The translations under genes were made by a program, and so were the position numbers. A stretch of 64,000 nucleotides of DNA. Source: Streptomyces apocyni (GTDB taxonomy: Bacteria > Actinomycetota > Actinomycetes > Streptomycetales > Streptomycetaceae). The notes under the pieces are model-generated. The model worked only from the letters and a program-made list of their open reading frames with translations. It was not told the DNA's origin and did no database searches. Below, in pieces: positions 52,824 to 61,103 of the stretch (the first letter of the stretch is position 1; each line of letters starts with the position of its first letter). Location: the NCBI RefSeq assembly GCF_009739465.1, contig NZ_WHOM01000068.1:124001-188000 (forward strand), in the 5' to 3' direction.

Positions 52824-52855
52824 ACCCCTGAAGCCCACATTTCGGAGGTGTCGTC

Positions 52856-53176
52856 ATGGCCTGGATTCTGCTCGCGGTCGCTGGACTGCTTGAGGTCGGC
52901 TGGTCGATCGGGATGAAGTACACCGACGGATTCACTCGTCTGGTGCCCAGCGTGCTCACCGGCGCGGGGATCGTCGCGAGCATGATCCTGCTGTCGTACG
53001 CCGCGAAGACGCTGCCCATCGGTACCGCGTACGGCGTATGGGTCGGCATCGGCGCGGCCGGGGCGGCGGTGCTCGGCATGGTGGTGCTCGGTGAGCCGGT
53101 CACCGCGGCGCGCATCTTCTTCATCTGCTTGCTGCTGGTGGCGGTGGTGGGGCTGAAGGCGACCTCGGGGCACTGA
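52856..53176 (+). CDS. gdx: Guanidinium/quaternary ammonium exporter of the SMR family (Gdx/SugE)
   Basis: 106 aa, four membrane helices. The first helix has AGLLEVGWSIGMKYTDGFTR, the Gdx form with Glu13 (proton/substrate site) and G-x-x-K; helix 4 is the SMR dimer helix. Guanidine-riboswitch-controlled SMR proteins export guanidinium in exchange for protons. RBS GGAGG at 52844. A single gene, paired only with the riboswitch. Confidence 0.93.
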   Translation: MAWILLAVAGLLEVGWSIGMKYTDGFTRLVPSVLTGAGIVASMILLSYAAKTLPIGTAYGVWVGIGAAGAAVLGMVVLGEPVTAARIFFICLLLVAVVGLKATSGH

Positions 53177-53212
53177 GTCCGGCCGTCGTGTCTGTCCGGC
53201 TGTCGCGTCCGG

Positions 53213-55813
53213 CTACCGCGTGCTGGCTTCGTCGCCGCCGTTGGTGTCGTCGAACAGCCCGCCGGTGATGCCCGTGGTGCCGCCGCCTTCGGTGGTGCCG
53301 CCGTCGGCCGCACCACCCTCCGCGGTCCCACCGCCACCATCGGCCGCACCACCATCAGCCGCACCGCCGTCGGCCGTACCGCCAACCGTCTGGCCTTGGG
53401 TCTGGCCTTGGGTCTGGCCTTGGGTCTGGCCTTGGGTCTGGCCCTGATCCTGGCCGCCCTGAGTTCCCTGGGTGCTGCCCTGGGTCTGGCCTTGATCCTG
53501 GCCCTCGTTCTGGCCCTGCCCCCGCGTCTGCCCCTGTGTCTGCCCCTCCGTCTGTCCCTCCAGCTGCCCCTGGGTCTGGCCCTGCGCCTCCCCGGGCATC
53601 TGGCCGTCCGGCTGCGGCTCGGGCTCCGGCTGCGGCTCCGGTACGTCGGCGGGCGGCGGATCGTCCGCGCCCGGCTCCAGCTCCAGGTCGAACGCCTGGG
53701 CCGGAGTGCCGTCCAGCGCCGCCGCCGTGAACTGCGCCCAGATCCGCGCCGGATAGCCCCCGCCGTTGATCCGCGCCTCGCCGAGCGCCCCGTACAGCGG
53801 AGTCTGCGCGGCCGTGTCCGGGTCCTGGCCCATCACCGCGACCACCGTCGCCAGCTCGGGCGTGTACCCGGCGAACCAGGCCGCCTTGTCCTCCTCCGCG
53901 GTGCCGGTCTTGCCCGCAGCCGGGCGGCCCGCGGCCTGTGCCGCCGTGCCCGTACCGCCCTCGACGACACTGCGCAGCACGGAGGTGGTGGTGTCGGCGG
54001 CCTCCCGGGGGATGACCTGCCGGGTGTCCTTGGCGGGCAGTTCGAGGGCCCGGCCGTCCTTGGTGATCTTCTCGATCAGGGCGTACGTGCCGCGCTCACC
54101 GTGGTTGGCGAGCGTCGCGTACGCCGATGCCATGTCCAGGACACTGGCGGTGGCCGTTCCCAGCGCGATCGACGGCGACGCGGTCAGGTCCGGGGTGTTC
54201 TCCGGGACGCCCATGTCCACCGCGGTCTGCTTGACCTGCTCGGAGCCCACGTCGACGGCCATCTGCGCGTACACCGAGTTGACGGACCTGTCCGTGGCGG
54301 TGCGTACGGTGATGTCGCCGTAGTCGCCGTCGTCCTCGTTCTCCGGGGCGTAGATGCTGTCGCTGTCCCAGCCCTCTACGGGGCGCTTGTTGGAGCCGTC
54401 GTAGATCGTGTTCGGAGTGATCGGGCGGCCGTCCTGGGTGGTGGAGCCGTTCTGCACGGCCGAGGCGAAGACCAGCGGCTTGAAGATGGAGCCGACCTGG
54501 TAGTCGCGGCGGGTGGCGTTGTTGACGTACTGCTGGGTGTAGTCGATGCCGCCGTACATCGCGACGACCTTGCCGGTGGCCGGGTGGATGGCGACGCCGC
54601 CCGCGCGGACGTTCCGGTCGATCTCGCGCGCGTCCTTGTCGACCTTCGACATCAGCTGCTCGTCGACGGCCTCGACGAAGTCGTCCTGGAGCTTCTTGTC
54701 GATGGTCGTGGTGATGCGGTAGCCGCCTTTTTTCAGGGTGTCCTCGTCGATCACCTTGTGGGTGATCAGGTAGTCCTCGACCGCCCTCACCAGATAGCCG
54801 CGCTGCCCCGACATCCCCGACGGCGCCTTGGCCTCGGTGAGCTTCGGGAACGTCATCGCCGCGCGGTCGGACTCGCTGAGCCAGTCCTCCTTGACCATCC
54901 CGTCCAGTACGTAGTCCCAGCGGGCCACCGCCCGGCCCCGGTTCTCCGGGTGGGCGCCGACGTCGTACGCGTTCGGGGAGTTCAGCAGCGTCGCCAGATA
55001 GGCGCCTTCCGCGGTCGACAGGTCCTCGGCGTCCTTCCCGAAGTACGCCTGGGCCGCGGCCTGGACGCCGTACGAGTTGCGGCCGAAGTAGCTGGTGTTC
55101 AGATAACCCGAAAGGATGTCGCTCTTACTGACCTGCCGGTCCAGCTTGATGGCGATGAAGAACTCCTTCGCCTTACGGGTCAGGCTCTGCTCCTGGTCCA
55201 GGTAGTAGTTCTTCACGAACTGCTGGGTGATCGTGGAACCCGACTGCTTCCCCTTGCCCGTGACCGTGTTCCAGGCGGCGCGGATCATCGCCTTGGGGTC
55301 GACGGCAGGCTCGGAGTAGAAGTCCCGGTCCTCGGCGGCGAGCACCGCCTGCTGCACGGTCTTGGGGACCTTGCTGAGCGGGATGTTCTCGCGGTTGACC
55401 TCGCCGTCGCGGACGAGCTGCGAGCCGTCGCCGTACAGGTAGACATTGCTCTGCGCGGTAGCCGTGGGGTTCGCGGGCGGGATGTCCACCAGCAGGTATC
55501 CGGCCACCAGGCCGCCGCTGACCAGCGCGACGAACAGCAGGAACGTGCCGAGGACCATCCGCCAGGTGGGGATCAACCGCCGCCAGCCGGTGCGCTTGGG
55601 GCGCCGGGGCCGCTTGGGGCTCTTGGAGCTCTTGGGCCTCTTGGCGCTCTTGGCCTGACCGGCCGCCGTCTGGCCGCCTGCCCCGCCGGACCCGTCCGCC
55701 CCGACCGCCCCGTCCGCCCCGACCGGCCGCACGTCAGGAGCCGGGGCGTCGTCGGGCTCCCTGGGCGCCCACCCCTGGTGCCCAGGCCCCGGCTGCTGCG
55801 CCTCGTCGCTCAT
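53213..55813 (-). CDS. Class A penicillin-binding protein (transglycosylase-transpeptidase)
   Basis: 866 aa. A basic cytoplasmic tail and one membrane segment (MVLGTFLLFVALVSGGLVAGYLL) precede a GT51 glycosyltransferase with AAEDRDFYSEP (catalytic Glu) and ITQQFVKNYYL. The transpeptidase has GSIFKP (Ser-x-x-Lys), SVN and KTGTAEED. The C-terminal ~170 residues are low complexity, with more than ten GQTQ repeats and Ala/Asp/Gly-rich TADGGAADGG. It polymerises and cross-links peptidoglycan. The tail is disordered and probably wall-facing. Confidence 0.95.
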   Translation of the reverse strand: MSDEAQQPGPGHQGWAPREPDDAPAPDVRPVGADGAVGADGSGGAGGQTAAGQAKSAKRPKSSKSPKRPRRPKRTGWRRLIPTWRMVLGTFLLFVALVSGGLVAGYLLVDIPPANPTATAQSNVYLYGDGSQLVRDGEVNRENIPLSKVPKTVQQAVLAAEDRDFYSEPAVDPKAMIRAAWNTVTGKGKQSGSTITQQFVKNYYLDQEQSLTRKAKEFFIAIKLDRQVSKSDILSGYLNTSYFGRNSYGVQAAAQAYFGKDAEDLSTAEGAYLATLLNSPNAYDVGAHPENRGRAVARWDYVLDGMVKEDWLSESDRAAMTFPKLTEAKAPSGMSGQRGYLVRAVEDYLITHKVIDEDTLKKGGYRITTTIDKKLQDDFVEAVDEQLMSKVDKDAREIDRNVRAGGVAIHPATGKVVAMYGGIDYTQQYVNNATRRDYQVGSIFKPLVFASAVQNGSTTQDGRPITPNTIYDGSNKRPVEGWDSDSIYAPENEDDGDYGDITVRTATDRSVNSVYAQMAVDVGSEQVKQTAVDMGVPENTPDLTASPSIALGTATASVLDMASAYATLANHGERGTYALIEKITKDGRALELPAKDTRQVIPREAADTTTSVLRSVVEGGTGTAAQAAGRPAAGKTGTAEEDKAAWFAGYTPELATVVAVMGQDPDTAAQTPLYGALGEARINGGGYPARIWAQFTAAALDGTPAQAFDLELEPGADDPPPADVPEPQPEPEPQPDGQMPGEAQGQTQGQLEGQTEGQTQGQTRGQGQNEGQDQGQTQGSTQGTQGGQDQGQTQGQTQGQTQGQTQGQTVGGTADGGAADGGAADGGGGTAEGGAADGGTTEGGGTTGITGGLFDDTNGGDEASTR

Positions 55814-56045
55814 GTCTGACGAACTCCCGATTCGCGGTGTACAGAGCCCATCGCGCTGTTATGTGCCTATTGGACAACGTCCGACCCGCAACGCGCGTTC
55901 CAACCACCGGGCGTGGCGCACGCCCTCGTCGCATCGCGCCCCGCCAAACGAGTGAAAACCCTTAGCGCCATCCCCGCCCGGCCCACTAGGGTCGTGGCCT
56001 TTGGCGGTGGGCGCCTTGGGCGGTGGGTGGGAAGGAGGCGCGGCC

Positions 56046-56849
56046 ATGGTGCGGCTGTACGCGGCCGTCGCGGCCGGCGGCTTCCGGCGCTACGCCACCT
56101 ACCGGATGGCCACCGCCGCGGGCGTCTTCACCAACACCGTCTTCGGCTTCGTCATGGCCTACACCTATTCGGCCCTGTGGGACGCACGGCCGCGGCTCGG
56201 CGGCTACGACCAGCCACAGGCACTCGCCTACGTGTGGATCGGCCAGGCGTTGTTCGCCGCGTCCGCGCTGTTCGGCGGCGGCTTCGAGGACGAACTGATC
56301 GCCCGTATCCGTACCGGCGACATCGCCATCGACCTCTACCGCCCCGTCGACCTCCAGCTGTGGTGGCTGGCGGGGGACGTCGGCCGGGCCCTGTTCCAGC
56401 TGATCGGACGCGGCGTCATCCCGATGGCGCTGGGCGCGCTCGCCTTCGACATCGCCCTCCCCGGATCGCCGCTCACCTGGCTGGCGTTCCTGCTCGCCGT
56501 ATTCCTGGGGTTCGTCGTCAGCTTCGCGGTGCGCTACCTGGTGGCACTGTCCGCGTTCTGGCTGATGGACGGCGCGGGCGCCGCGCAAGTCGCCTCCCTC
56601 TCGGGCATGTTCTTCACCGGCATGCTGCTGCCGCTGAACGTCTTCCCCGGCCTCCTCGGCGAGATCGCCCGCGCCCTGCCCTGGTCAGCGCTACTCCAGA
56701 TCCCCGCCGACATCTATCTCGGCACGCACACCGGCTGGGGTCTGGTGCGGGCCTACGCGTTCCAGGGCGGCTGGGCGCTGGCCCTGCTCGCGGTCGGACG
56801 GCTGCTCCAGATGGTGGCGACCAGGAGGGTCGTGGTGCAGGGTGGGTGA
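56046..56849 (+). CDS. ABC-2 family exporter permease subunit 1
   Basis: 267 aa from ATG 56046 (AAGGAGG upstream). Six hydrophobic helices, without a signal peptide. The length and 'LYRPVDLQLWWLAGD' region place it with the DUF990-type ABC-2 permeases of actinobacteria. Overlaps the next permease by 8 bp. With it and the ATPase it forms a heterodimeric efflux unit of unknown substrate. Confidence 0.87.
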   Translation: MVRLYAAVAAGGFRRYATYRMATAAGVFTNTVFGFVMAYTYSALWDARPRLGGYDQPQALAYVWIGQALFAASALFGGGFEDELIARIRTGDIAIDLYRPVDLQLWWLAGDVGRALFQLIGRGVIPMALGALAFDIALPGSPLTWLAFLLAVFLGFVVSFAVRYLVALSAFWLMDGAGAAQVASLSGMFFTGMLLPLNVFPGLLGEIARALPWSALLQIPADIYLGTHTGWGLVRAYAFQGGWALALLAVGRLLQMVATRRVVVQGG

Positions 56850-57645
56850 CGGACTACGCGCCTACGGGTTCATCGTCGCCATGTGGGTACGCTCCACCCT
56901 CACCTACCGCGCGTCCTTCGCGATGACCGTCTTCGGGTCCTTCACCGCCACGGCCTTCGACTTCATCGCCATCCTGCTGATGTTCTCGCACGTCGACGCG
57001 CTCGGCGGCTACTCGCTCGGCGAGATCGCCTTCCTGTACGGCACGACGGGCACCGCCTTCGGCCTCACCGAGCTCCTGATGGGCTCCGTGAGCCGGCTCG
57101 GCCACCGCGTACGGGACGGCACCCTGGACACCCTCCTGGTGCGGCCGGTCCCCGTACTCGTCCAGGTCGCCGCCGACCGCTTCGCGCTGCGCCGGATCGG
57201 CCGACTCGCCCAGGGCCTGTTCGTCCTCGTCTACGCCCTGTTCGTCATCGAGGTCCACTGGACCCCGGTCAAGGTCCTGATGGTGCCGATGATGCTGCTC
57301 AGCGGCGCGGCGATCTTCGCGGCGGTGTTCGTGGCCGGGGCGGCCTTCCAGTTCGTGGCGCAGGACGCCTCCGAAGTGCAGAACGCCTTCACGTACGGCG
57401 GTAACACGCTCCTCCAGTACCCTCCGTCGATCTTCGCCAAGGACCTGGTGCGCGGCGTCACCTTCGTCCTGCCGCTGGCCTTCGTCAACTGGGTGCCCGC
57501 CCTGTACGTACTGGACCGCGAGAACCCGATCGGACTGCCTCAATGGCTCGCCTTTCTGCCGCCGCTGGTGGCCGTCGGGTGCTGTGCGCTCGCTGGTCTC
57601 GCCTGGCGGGCGGGGCTCCGTTCCTACCGCAGCACCGGGAGTTGA
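56842..57645 (+). CDS. ABC-2 family exporter permease subunit 2
   Basis: 267 aa, GTG start overlapping subunit 1. Six helices, and 'RDGTLDTLLVRPVPVLVQVA' in the conserved cytoplasmic loop. Its TGA stop is in the same frame as the following ATPase gene. Confidence 0.87.
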   Translation: MGDGLRAYGFIVAMWVRSTLTYRASFAMTVFGSFTATAFDFIAILLMFSHVDALGGYSLGEIAFLYGTTGTAFGLTELLMGSVSRLGHRVRDGTLDTLLVRPVPVLVQVAADRFALRRIGRLAQGLFVLVYALFVIEVHWTPVKVLMVPMMLLSGAAIFAAVFVAGAAFQFVAQDASEVQNAFTYGGNTLLQYPPSIFAKDLVRGVTFVLPLAFVNWVPALYVLDRENPIGLPQWLAFLPPLVAVGCCALAGLAWRAGLRSYRSTGS

Positions 57646-57651
57646 TCCGCC

Positions 57652-58647
57652 ATCGAAACCCCTATCGAAACCGCCATCGGAACCCCCTTCATCGAACTCA
57701 CCGACGTCCAGAAGGTCTTCGACGTCCGGCGCAAGACCGGACGGCTGCTGCGGCGCGAACGCCACCAGGTCCGCGCCGTCGACGGCATCACCTTCACCGT
57801 CCCGCGCGGCGAGATGGTCGGCTACATCGGCCCGAACGGCGCGGGCAAGTCCACCACCATCAAAATGCTGACCGGCATCCTCAGCCCCAGCCACGGCACC
57901 CTCCGCGTCGCGGGCATCGACCCCTCCCGCGAACGTACCCGCCTCGCCCAGCACATCGGCGTCGTCTTCGGACAGCGCACCACCCTGTGGTGGGACCTGC
58001 CGCTCATCGACTCGTACCAGCTGATGCGCCGCATGTACCGCATCCCGGACGCCCGCTTCCGCGCGAACCTCGACCGCTGCGTCGAACTCCTGGACCTCTC
58101 CGCCCTGTTGCCCGTCCCCGTACGGCAACTGTCACTCGGCCAACGCATGCGCGGCGACATCGCGGCCGCCCTCCTCCACGACCCCGCCGTCCTCTACCTC
58201 GACGAGCCGACGATCGGCCTGGACGTGGTCAGCAAGGCGAAGGTCCGCGGATTCCTGCGCGACCTGAACGCTGAGGCGGGCACCACGGTGCTGCTCACCA
58301 CCCACGACCTCCAGGACATCGAGCACCTGTGCAAACGCGTCATGGTCATCGACCACGGGCGCCTCATGTACGACGGCGAACTGGCCGGTCTGCACGAGAT
58401 CGGCGAGAGCGAACGCACCCTCGTCGTCGACCTGGAGGAGGAGCTGCCACCCATCGCGGTGGACGGCGCGCGGGTGGTGCGGACCGAGGGCCCCCGGCAG
58501 TGGCTCGCGTTCCCCGCGTCCGCGTCAGCGGCCCCGCTCGTGACGGCTGTGGCCTCGGCGTACCCGCTGGTGGACCTCTCCGTACGGGAGCCGGACATCG
58601 AGGCCGTCATCGCGAAGATGTACGCGGACAGAGCCACGCTAGGGTGA
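57652..58647 (+). CDS. ABC exporter ATPase with no canonical start codon
   Basis: Reading frame of 331 aa if started at ATC 57652. Walker A GPNGAGKST, Q-loop GVVFGQRTTLWWD, signature LSLGQRMR, Walker B AVLYLDEPTIGLD, H-loop THD. The homologous N-terminus (FIELTDVQKVFDVRRKTG) lies before the first ATG (57814), which would delete the first strands of the domain. Between the permease TGA (57643-57645) and 57814 there is no in-frame ATG, GTG or TTG. GGGAG (57637-57641) lies 10 bases before ATC 57652, so an ATC start, or stop readthrough giving a permease-ATPase fusion, is possible. A 12-bp repeat (ATCGAAACC...) occurs three times at this start. Confidence 0.85.
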   Translation: METPIETAIGTPFIELTDVQKVFDVRRKTGRLLRRERHQVRAVDGITFTVPRGEMVGYIGPNGAGKSTTIKMLTGILSPSHGTLRVAGIDPSRERTRLAQHIGVVFGQRTTLWWDLPLIDSYQLMRRMYRIPDARFRANLDRCVELLDLSALLPVPVRQLSLGQRMRGDIAAALLHDPAVLYLDEPTIGLDVVSKAKVRGFLRDLNAEAGTTVLLTTHDLQDIEHLCKRVMVIDHGRLMYDGELAGLHEIGESERTLVVDLEEELPPIAVDGARVVRTEGPRQWLAFPASASAAPLVTAVASAYPLVDLSVREPDIEAVIAKMYADRATLG

Positions 58648-58652
58648 CTCAC

Positions 58653-59339
58653 ATGACGGATGACGACCTGCCCGAGCTCCGAGCCTCGGACACCGACCGC
58701 GAACGTGTCGCCGAGCGTCTGCGGGACGCCGTCGCCGAAGGACGCCTCGATATGGAGGAGTTCGAGCAGCGCCTCGACGCGGCGTACAAGGCCCGCACGT
58801 ACGGCGAACTGGAGCCCCTCACCCGCGACCTCCCCACGACCCCCCACACCCCCGGCTCCACCGCCACCCTCCCCGCCGTGTCCGGCAGTTGGGCGGAACG
58901 CTTCGGCGGCGAACCCACGTCCAAGGGCGGGTTCGCCCTCATGGCGGGCTTCCAGCGCAAGGGCGTCTGGACCGTCCCCCGCCGCTTCACGGCCTTCACC
59001 TTCTGGGGCGGCGGCGAGATCGACCTCCGTGAGGCGAACTTCGCCGAGCGCGAGACGGTCCTCAACTGCGTCGCCATCATGGGCGGCGTCCACGTCGTCG
59101 TCCCCCCGGGCGTGGAAGTCCGCGTCCGCGGCTTCGGCCTGATGGGCGGCTTCGACTCCCGCGAGGACGGCGTCCCCGGCGAGCCGGGCGCCCCCCGCGT
59201 GGTGATCACGGGCTTCGCCTTCTGGGGCGGCGTCGGCGTCACCCGCAAGGCGGCCAGGGCCGAGCGCCAACGCCTCAAGGAGGAACGCCGCCAGGCGAAA
59301 CTCGAGACGCGGAACAACGACGGCAAGGAACTGGACTGA
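58653..59339 (+). CDS. DUF1707 protein with LiaF-like C-terminus
   Basis: 228 aa from ATG 58653; a GTG at 58644 overlapping the ATPase stop (GTGA) is the alternative. Residues ~8-60 are DUF1707 (LRASDTDRERVAERLRDAVA, LDMEEFEQRL). Residues ~95-205 are beta-rich (FTFWGGGEIDLREANF, VPPGVEVRVRGFGLMGG), resembling cell-wall-active-antibiotic response proteins. Co-transcribed with the exporter, perhaps its envelope-stress partner. Confidence 0.88.
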   Translation: MTDDDLPELRASDTDRERVAERLRDAVAEGRLDMEEFEQRLDAAYKARTYGELEPLTRDLPTTPHTPGSTATLPAVSGSWAERFGGEPTSKGGFALMAGFQRKGVWTVPRRFTAFTFWGGGEIDLREANFAERETVLNCVAIMGGVHVVVPPGVEVRVRGFGLMGGFDSREDGVPGEPGAPRVVITGFAFWGGVGVTRKAARAERQRLKEERRQAKLETRNNDGKELD

Positions 59340-59352
59340 GCTCCACTCCTTG

Positions 59353-59408
59353 CCGAAATGCGGAACGGCCTGCGCCACACAAGTGACGCAGGCCGTTCCG
59401 CATTTCGG
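59353..59408. terminator. Long perfect hairpin after the DUF1707 gene
   Basis: 22-bp arms (59353-59374 and 59387-59408) are exactly complementary around a 12-nt loop. No poly-T run is evident, but it separates the exporter unit from the HNH genes. Confidence 0.8.
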
Positions 59409-59479
59409 ACGTGACGGTCCGACAATCGGTTCGTTACTCCGTGCGAGGCCACGAACGGATGGCCGGAACGGAGGCAACG

Positions 59480-60115
59480 ATGGCGGCAGCCAGGTACACG
59501 CGCGAGCTGCTGGAAGAAGCAGCCCGCGAGACGAACAGCTGGGACGAGGCGGTCCGGTGGTGCGGCGGCACTCCGACGCCAGGTAGCAGGCGCTACCTCC
59601 GCCGCAAGATGGCGGAGGCAGCGCTGGACACGTCGCACTTCCCCGCCCCTGCACGCTGGGCCCGCCACACGGAAGCCAAGCTCCGCGAGGCGGTCGCCCT
59701 CTCGACCAGCATCAAGGACGTGGTACGACGCCTGGGGATCAGCCCGGTGGGCGGCAACCACACACACATCAGCCGACGCATCGCTGCCCTGGGCATCGAC
59801 ACGTCACACTTTCTTCCCACGCGCCGCAGCCGCCCGAAGGGCCCGCCCGGTACCCCGCTCGTGTTGCGCACACCGAACGATGGCAGAGTTCCGGGCTACC
59901 GCCTGCGGCGCGAGCTCCTCCGAATCGGAGTCTCGGAAACCTGCGCGATCTGTGGAACCGGCACCATCTGGAACGGAAAGCCGCTGCGCCTCGAAGTCGA
60001 CCACATCAACAGTAATTGGTGGGACAACAGGTCAGAGAACCTCCGCCTTGTGTGCCCTAACTGCCACGCGGCGACAGACACTTACCGTGGCCGGAAGCGG
60101 AGGCCTGCGGCGTGA
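59480..60115 (+). CDS. HNH endonuclease with two 'DTSHF' modules
   Basis: 211 aa from ATG 59480 (GGAGG upstream). Two ~50-residue modules (residues ~6-54 and ~62-111) each look like a helix-turn-helix and end in LDTSHF / GIDTSHF. The HNH nuclease follows at ~155-205 with CAICGTG, LEVDHINSNWWDN and CPNCHAATDT, giving the CxxC...DH...N...CxxC zinc-HNH pattern. It cuts DNA; the target is unknown. The gene overlaps the next HNH gene (GTGA). Confidence 0.9.
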   Translation: MAAARYTRELLEEAARETNSWDEAVRWCGGTPTPGSRRYLRRKMAEAALDTSHFPAPARWARHTEAKLREAVALSTSIKDVVRRLGISPVGGNHTHISRRIAALGIDTSHFLPTRRSRPKGPPGTPLVLRTPNDGRVPGYRLRRELLRIGVSETCAICGTGTIWNGKPLRLEVDHINSNWWDNRSENLRLVCPNCHAATDTYRGRKRRPAA

Positions 60116-60969
60116 GCGGCCAGAGGTTTACCCGTGACCTAATCGCTCGGACCGCGGCTATCTCCGTAAGTATGGTGGACCTCATGCGTAGGCTGGAACT
60201 GCCTCTGAGCAGTCACCCTCGCCACTATCTGGCCAGGCGGATCAAGCACTACGGGATCGACACCTCGCATTTCCAGGACGAGCCGCTGCCACAGCGAGAG
60301 CGCCGCGTGTACTCGAAGGAACTCCTTGAAGACGCTGCGGCCCATTCCCACAGCATCCGAGAGCTGATGGAGTATATAGGCCTTGATCCGCGTGAGGGCC
60401 CCTACTGGCACATCCGGAAGCGACTAGACAAGTTCGGCATCGACACTTCGCACTTCACCAGCGGAAACACCCAAGTCCCGAGAGCCGTTCCGAGAGCTGA
60501 ATTGGCCGCAGCCGTCAGCGCATCGGTCAGCCTGGCCGGGGTTCTGAGGCTCCTTGGCTTCACTGACAACTCCACGAACCGCGCACGTATCAAGCGCAGC
60601 TTGCAGACCCACGTCATCCCCACCGGGCACTTCACCGGCCAAGGCCACGGACGTGGCATCCGCTCCCGATACCGTAAGCCTGCGTCCGAGATACTCGTGC
60701 GGCTGGAGTCTGGCGCTCCCCGCGCCAAGACCTTCACCCTGCGCCGCGCGCTCGACGATCTCCACGTCCCGCACATCTGCACCGAATGCGGTGTTGGTGA
60801 CGTGTGGCAAGGCAAGCGCCTCGTCCTGGAGATCGACCACATCAACGGTGACCGGTTGGACAACCGCCGCGAGAACCTGCGCTACCTGTGCCCGTCCTGC
60901 CACAGCCAGACGAGCACCTTCGGTAAGCGATCTCGTCACACAGACCCGATGCCGGGCGCGATACAGTAG
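60112..60969 (+). CDS. HNH endonuclease with three 'DTSHF' modules
   Basis: 285 aa, GTG start overlapping the first nuclease. Three modules (residues ~6-54, ~67-115 and ~128-174) end in GIDTSHF, GIDTSHF and IPTGHF. The HNH domain is at ~228-275 (CTECGVG, LEIDHINGDRLDN, CPSCHSQTST). It is a paralogue of the upstream gene, not a copy: the nuclease domains agree in pattern but the modules diverged. It ends 10 bp before the atypical tRNA. Confidence 0.9.
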   Translation: MSGQRFTRDLIARTAAISVSMVDLMRRLELPLSSHPRHYLARRIKHYGIDTSHFQDEPLPQRERRVYSKELLEDAAAHSHSIRELMEYIGLDPREGPYWHIRKRLDKFGIDTSHFTSGNTQVPRAVPRAELAAAVSASVSLAGVLRLLGFTDNSTNRARIKRSLQTHVIPTGHFTGQGHGRGIRSRYRKPASEILVRLESGAPRAKTFTLRRALDDLHVPHICTECGVGDVWQGKRLVLEIDHINGDRLDNRRENLRYLCPSCHSQTSTFGKRSRHTDPMPGAIQ

Positions 60970-60979
60970 ACGGCGCTGC

Positions 60980-61054
60980 GGGCCCGTATCCCAGCTGGCA
61001 AGAGGATGCCGGTTTAGATCCGGTATGTCGTGGGTTCGAGTCCCACCGGGCCCA
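60980..61054 (+). tRNA. Atypical class I tRNA, anticodon TAG (would read CTA)
   Basis: 75-nt cloverleaf: acceptor GGGCCCG/CGGGCCC, D-stem of only three pairs (TCC/GGA), anticodon stem GCCGG/CCGGT, loop TTTAGAT (U33 and A37 present), variable loop of 5 nt (ATGTC), T-arm GTGGG-TTCGAGT-CCCAC, discriminator A. CCA is not encoded (CC then T). A UAG anticodon should belong to tRNA-Leu, but leucine tRNAs have a long variable arm, absent here. Confidence 0.85.
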
Positions 61055-61058
61055 CCTC

Positions 61059-61090
61059 AAGGGCACGGCCTCAACAGGGGCCGTGCCCTT
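61059..61090 (+). terminator. Intrinsic terminator of the atypical tRNA
   Basis: AAGGGCACGGCC pairs exactly with GGCCGTGCCCTT around TCAACAGG, 5 bp after the tRNA end, indicating the tRNA is transcribed. Confidence 0.88.
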
Positions 61091-61103
61091 CGGCATGAGC
61101 AGC

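Noticed and set aside
57814..58647. ABC ATPase starting at ATG 57814
   Set aside because: It would cut away conserved N-terminal strands (FIELTDVQKVF...); the frame is open upstream with family sequence.
60980..61054. tRNA as an amber suppressor
   Set aside because: Anticodon UAG reads CUA; an amber suppressor needs CUA as anticodon.
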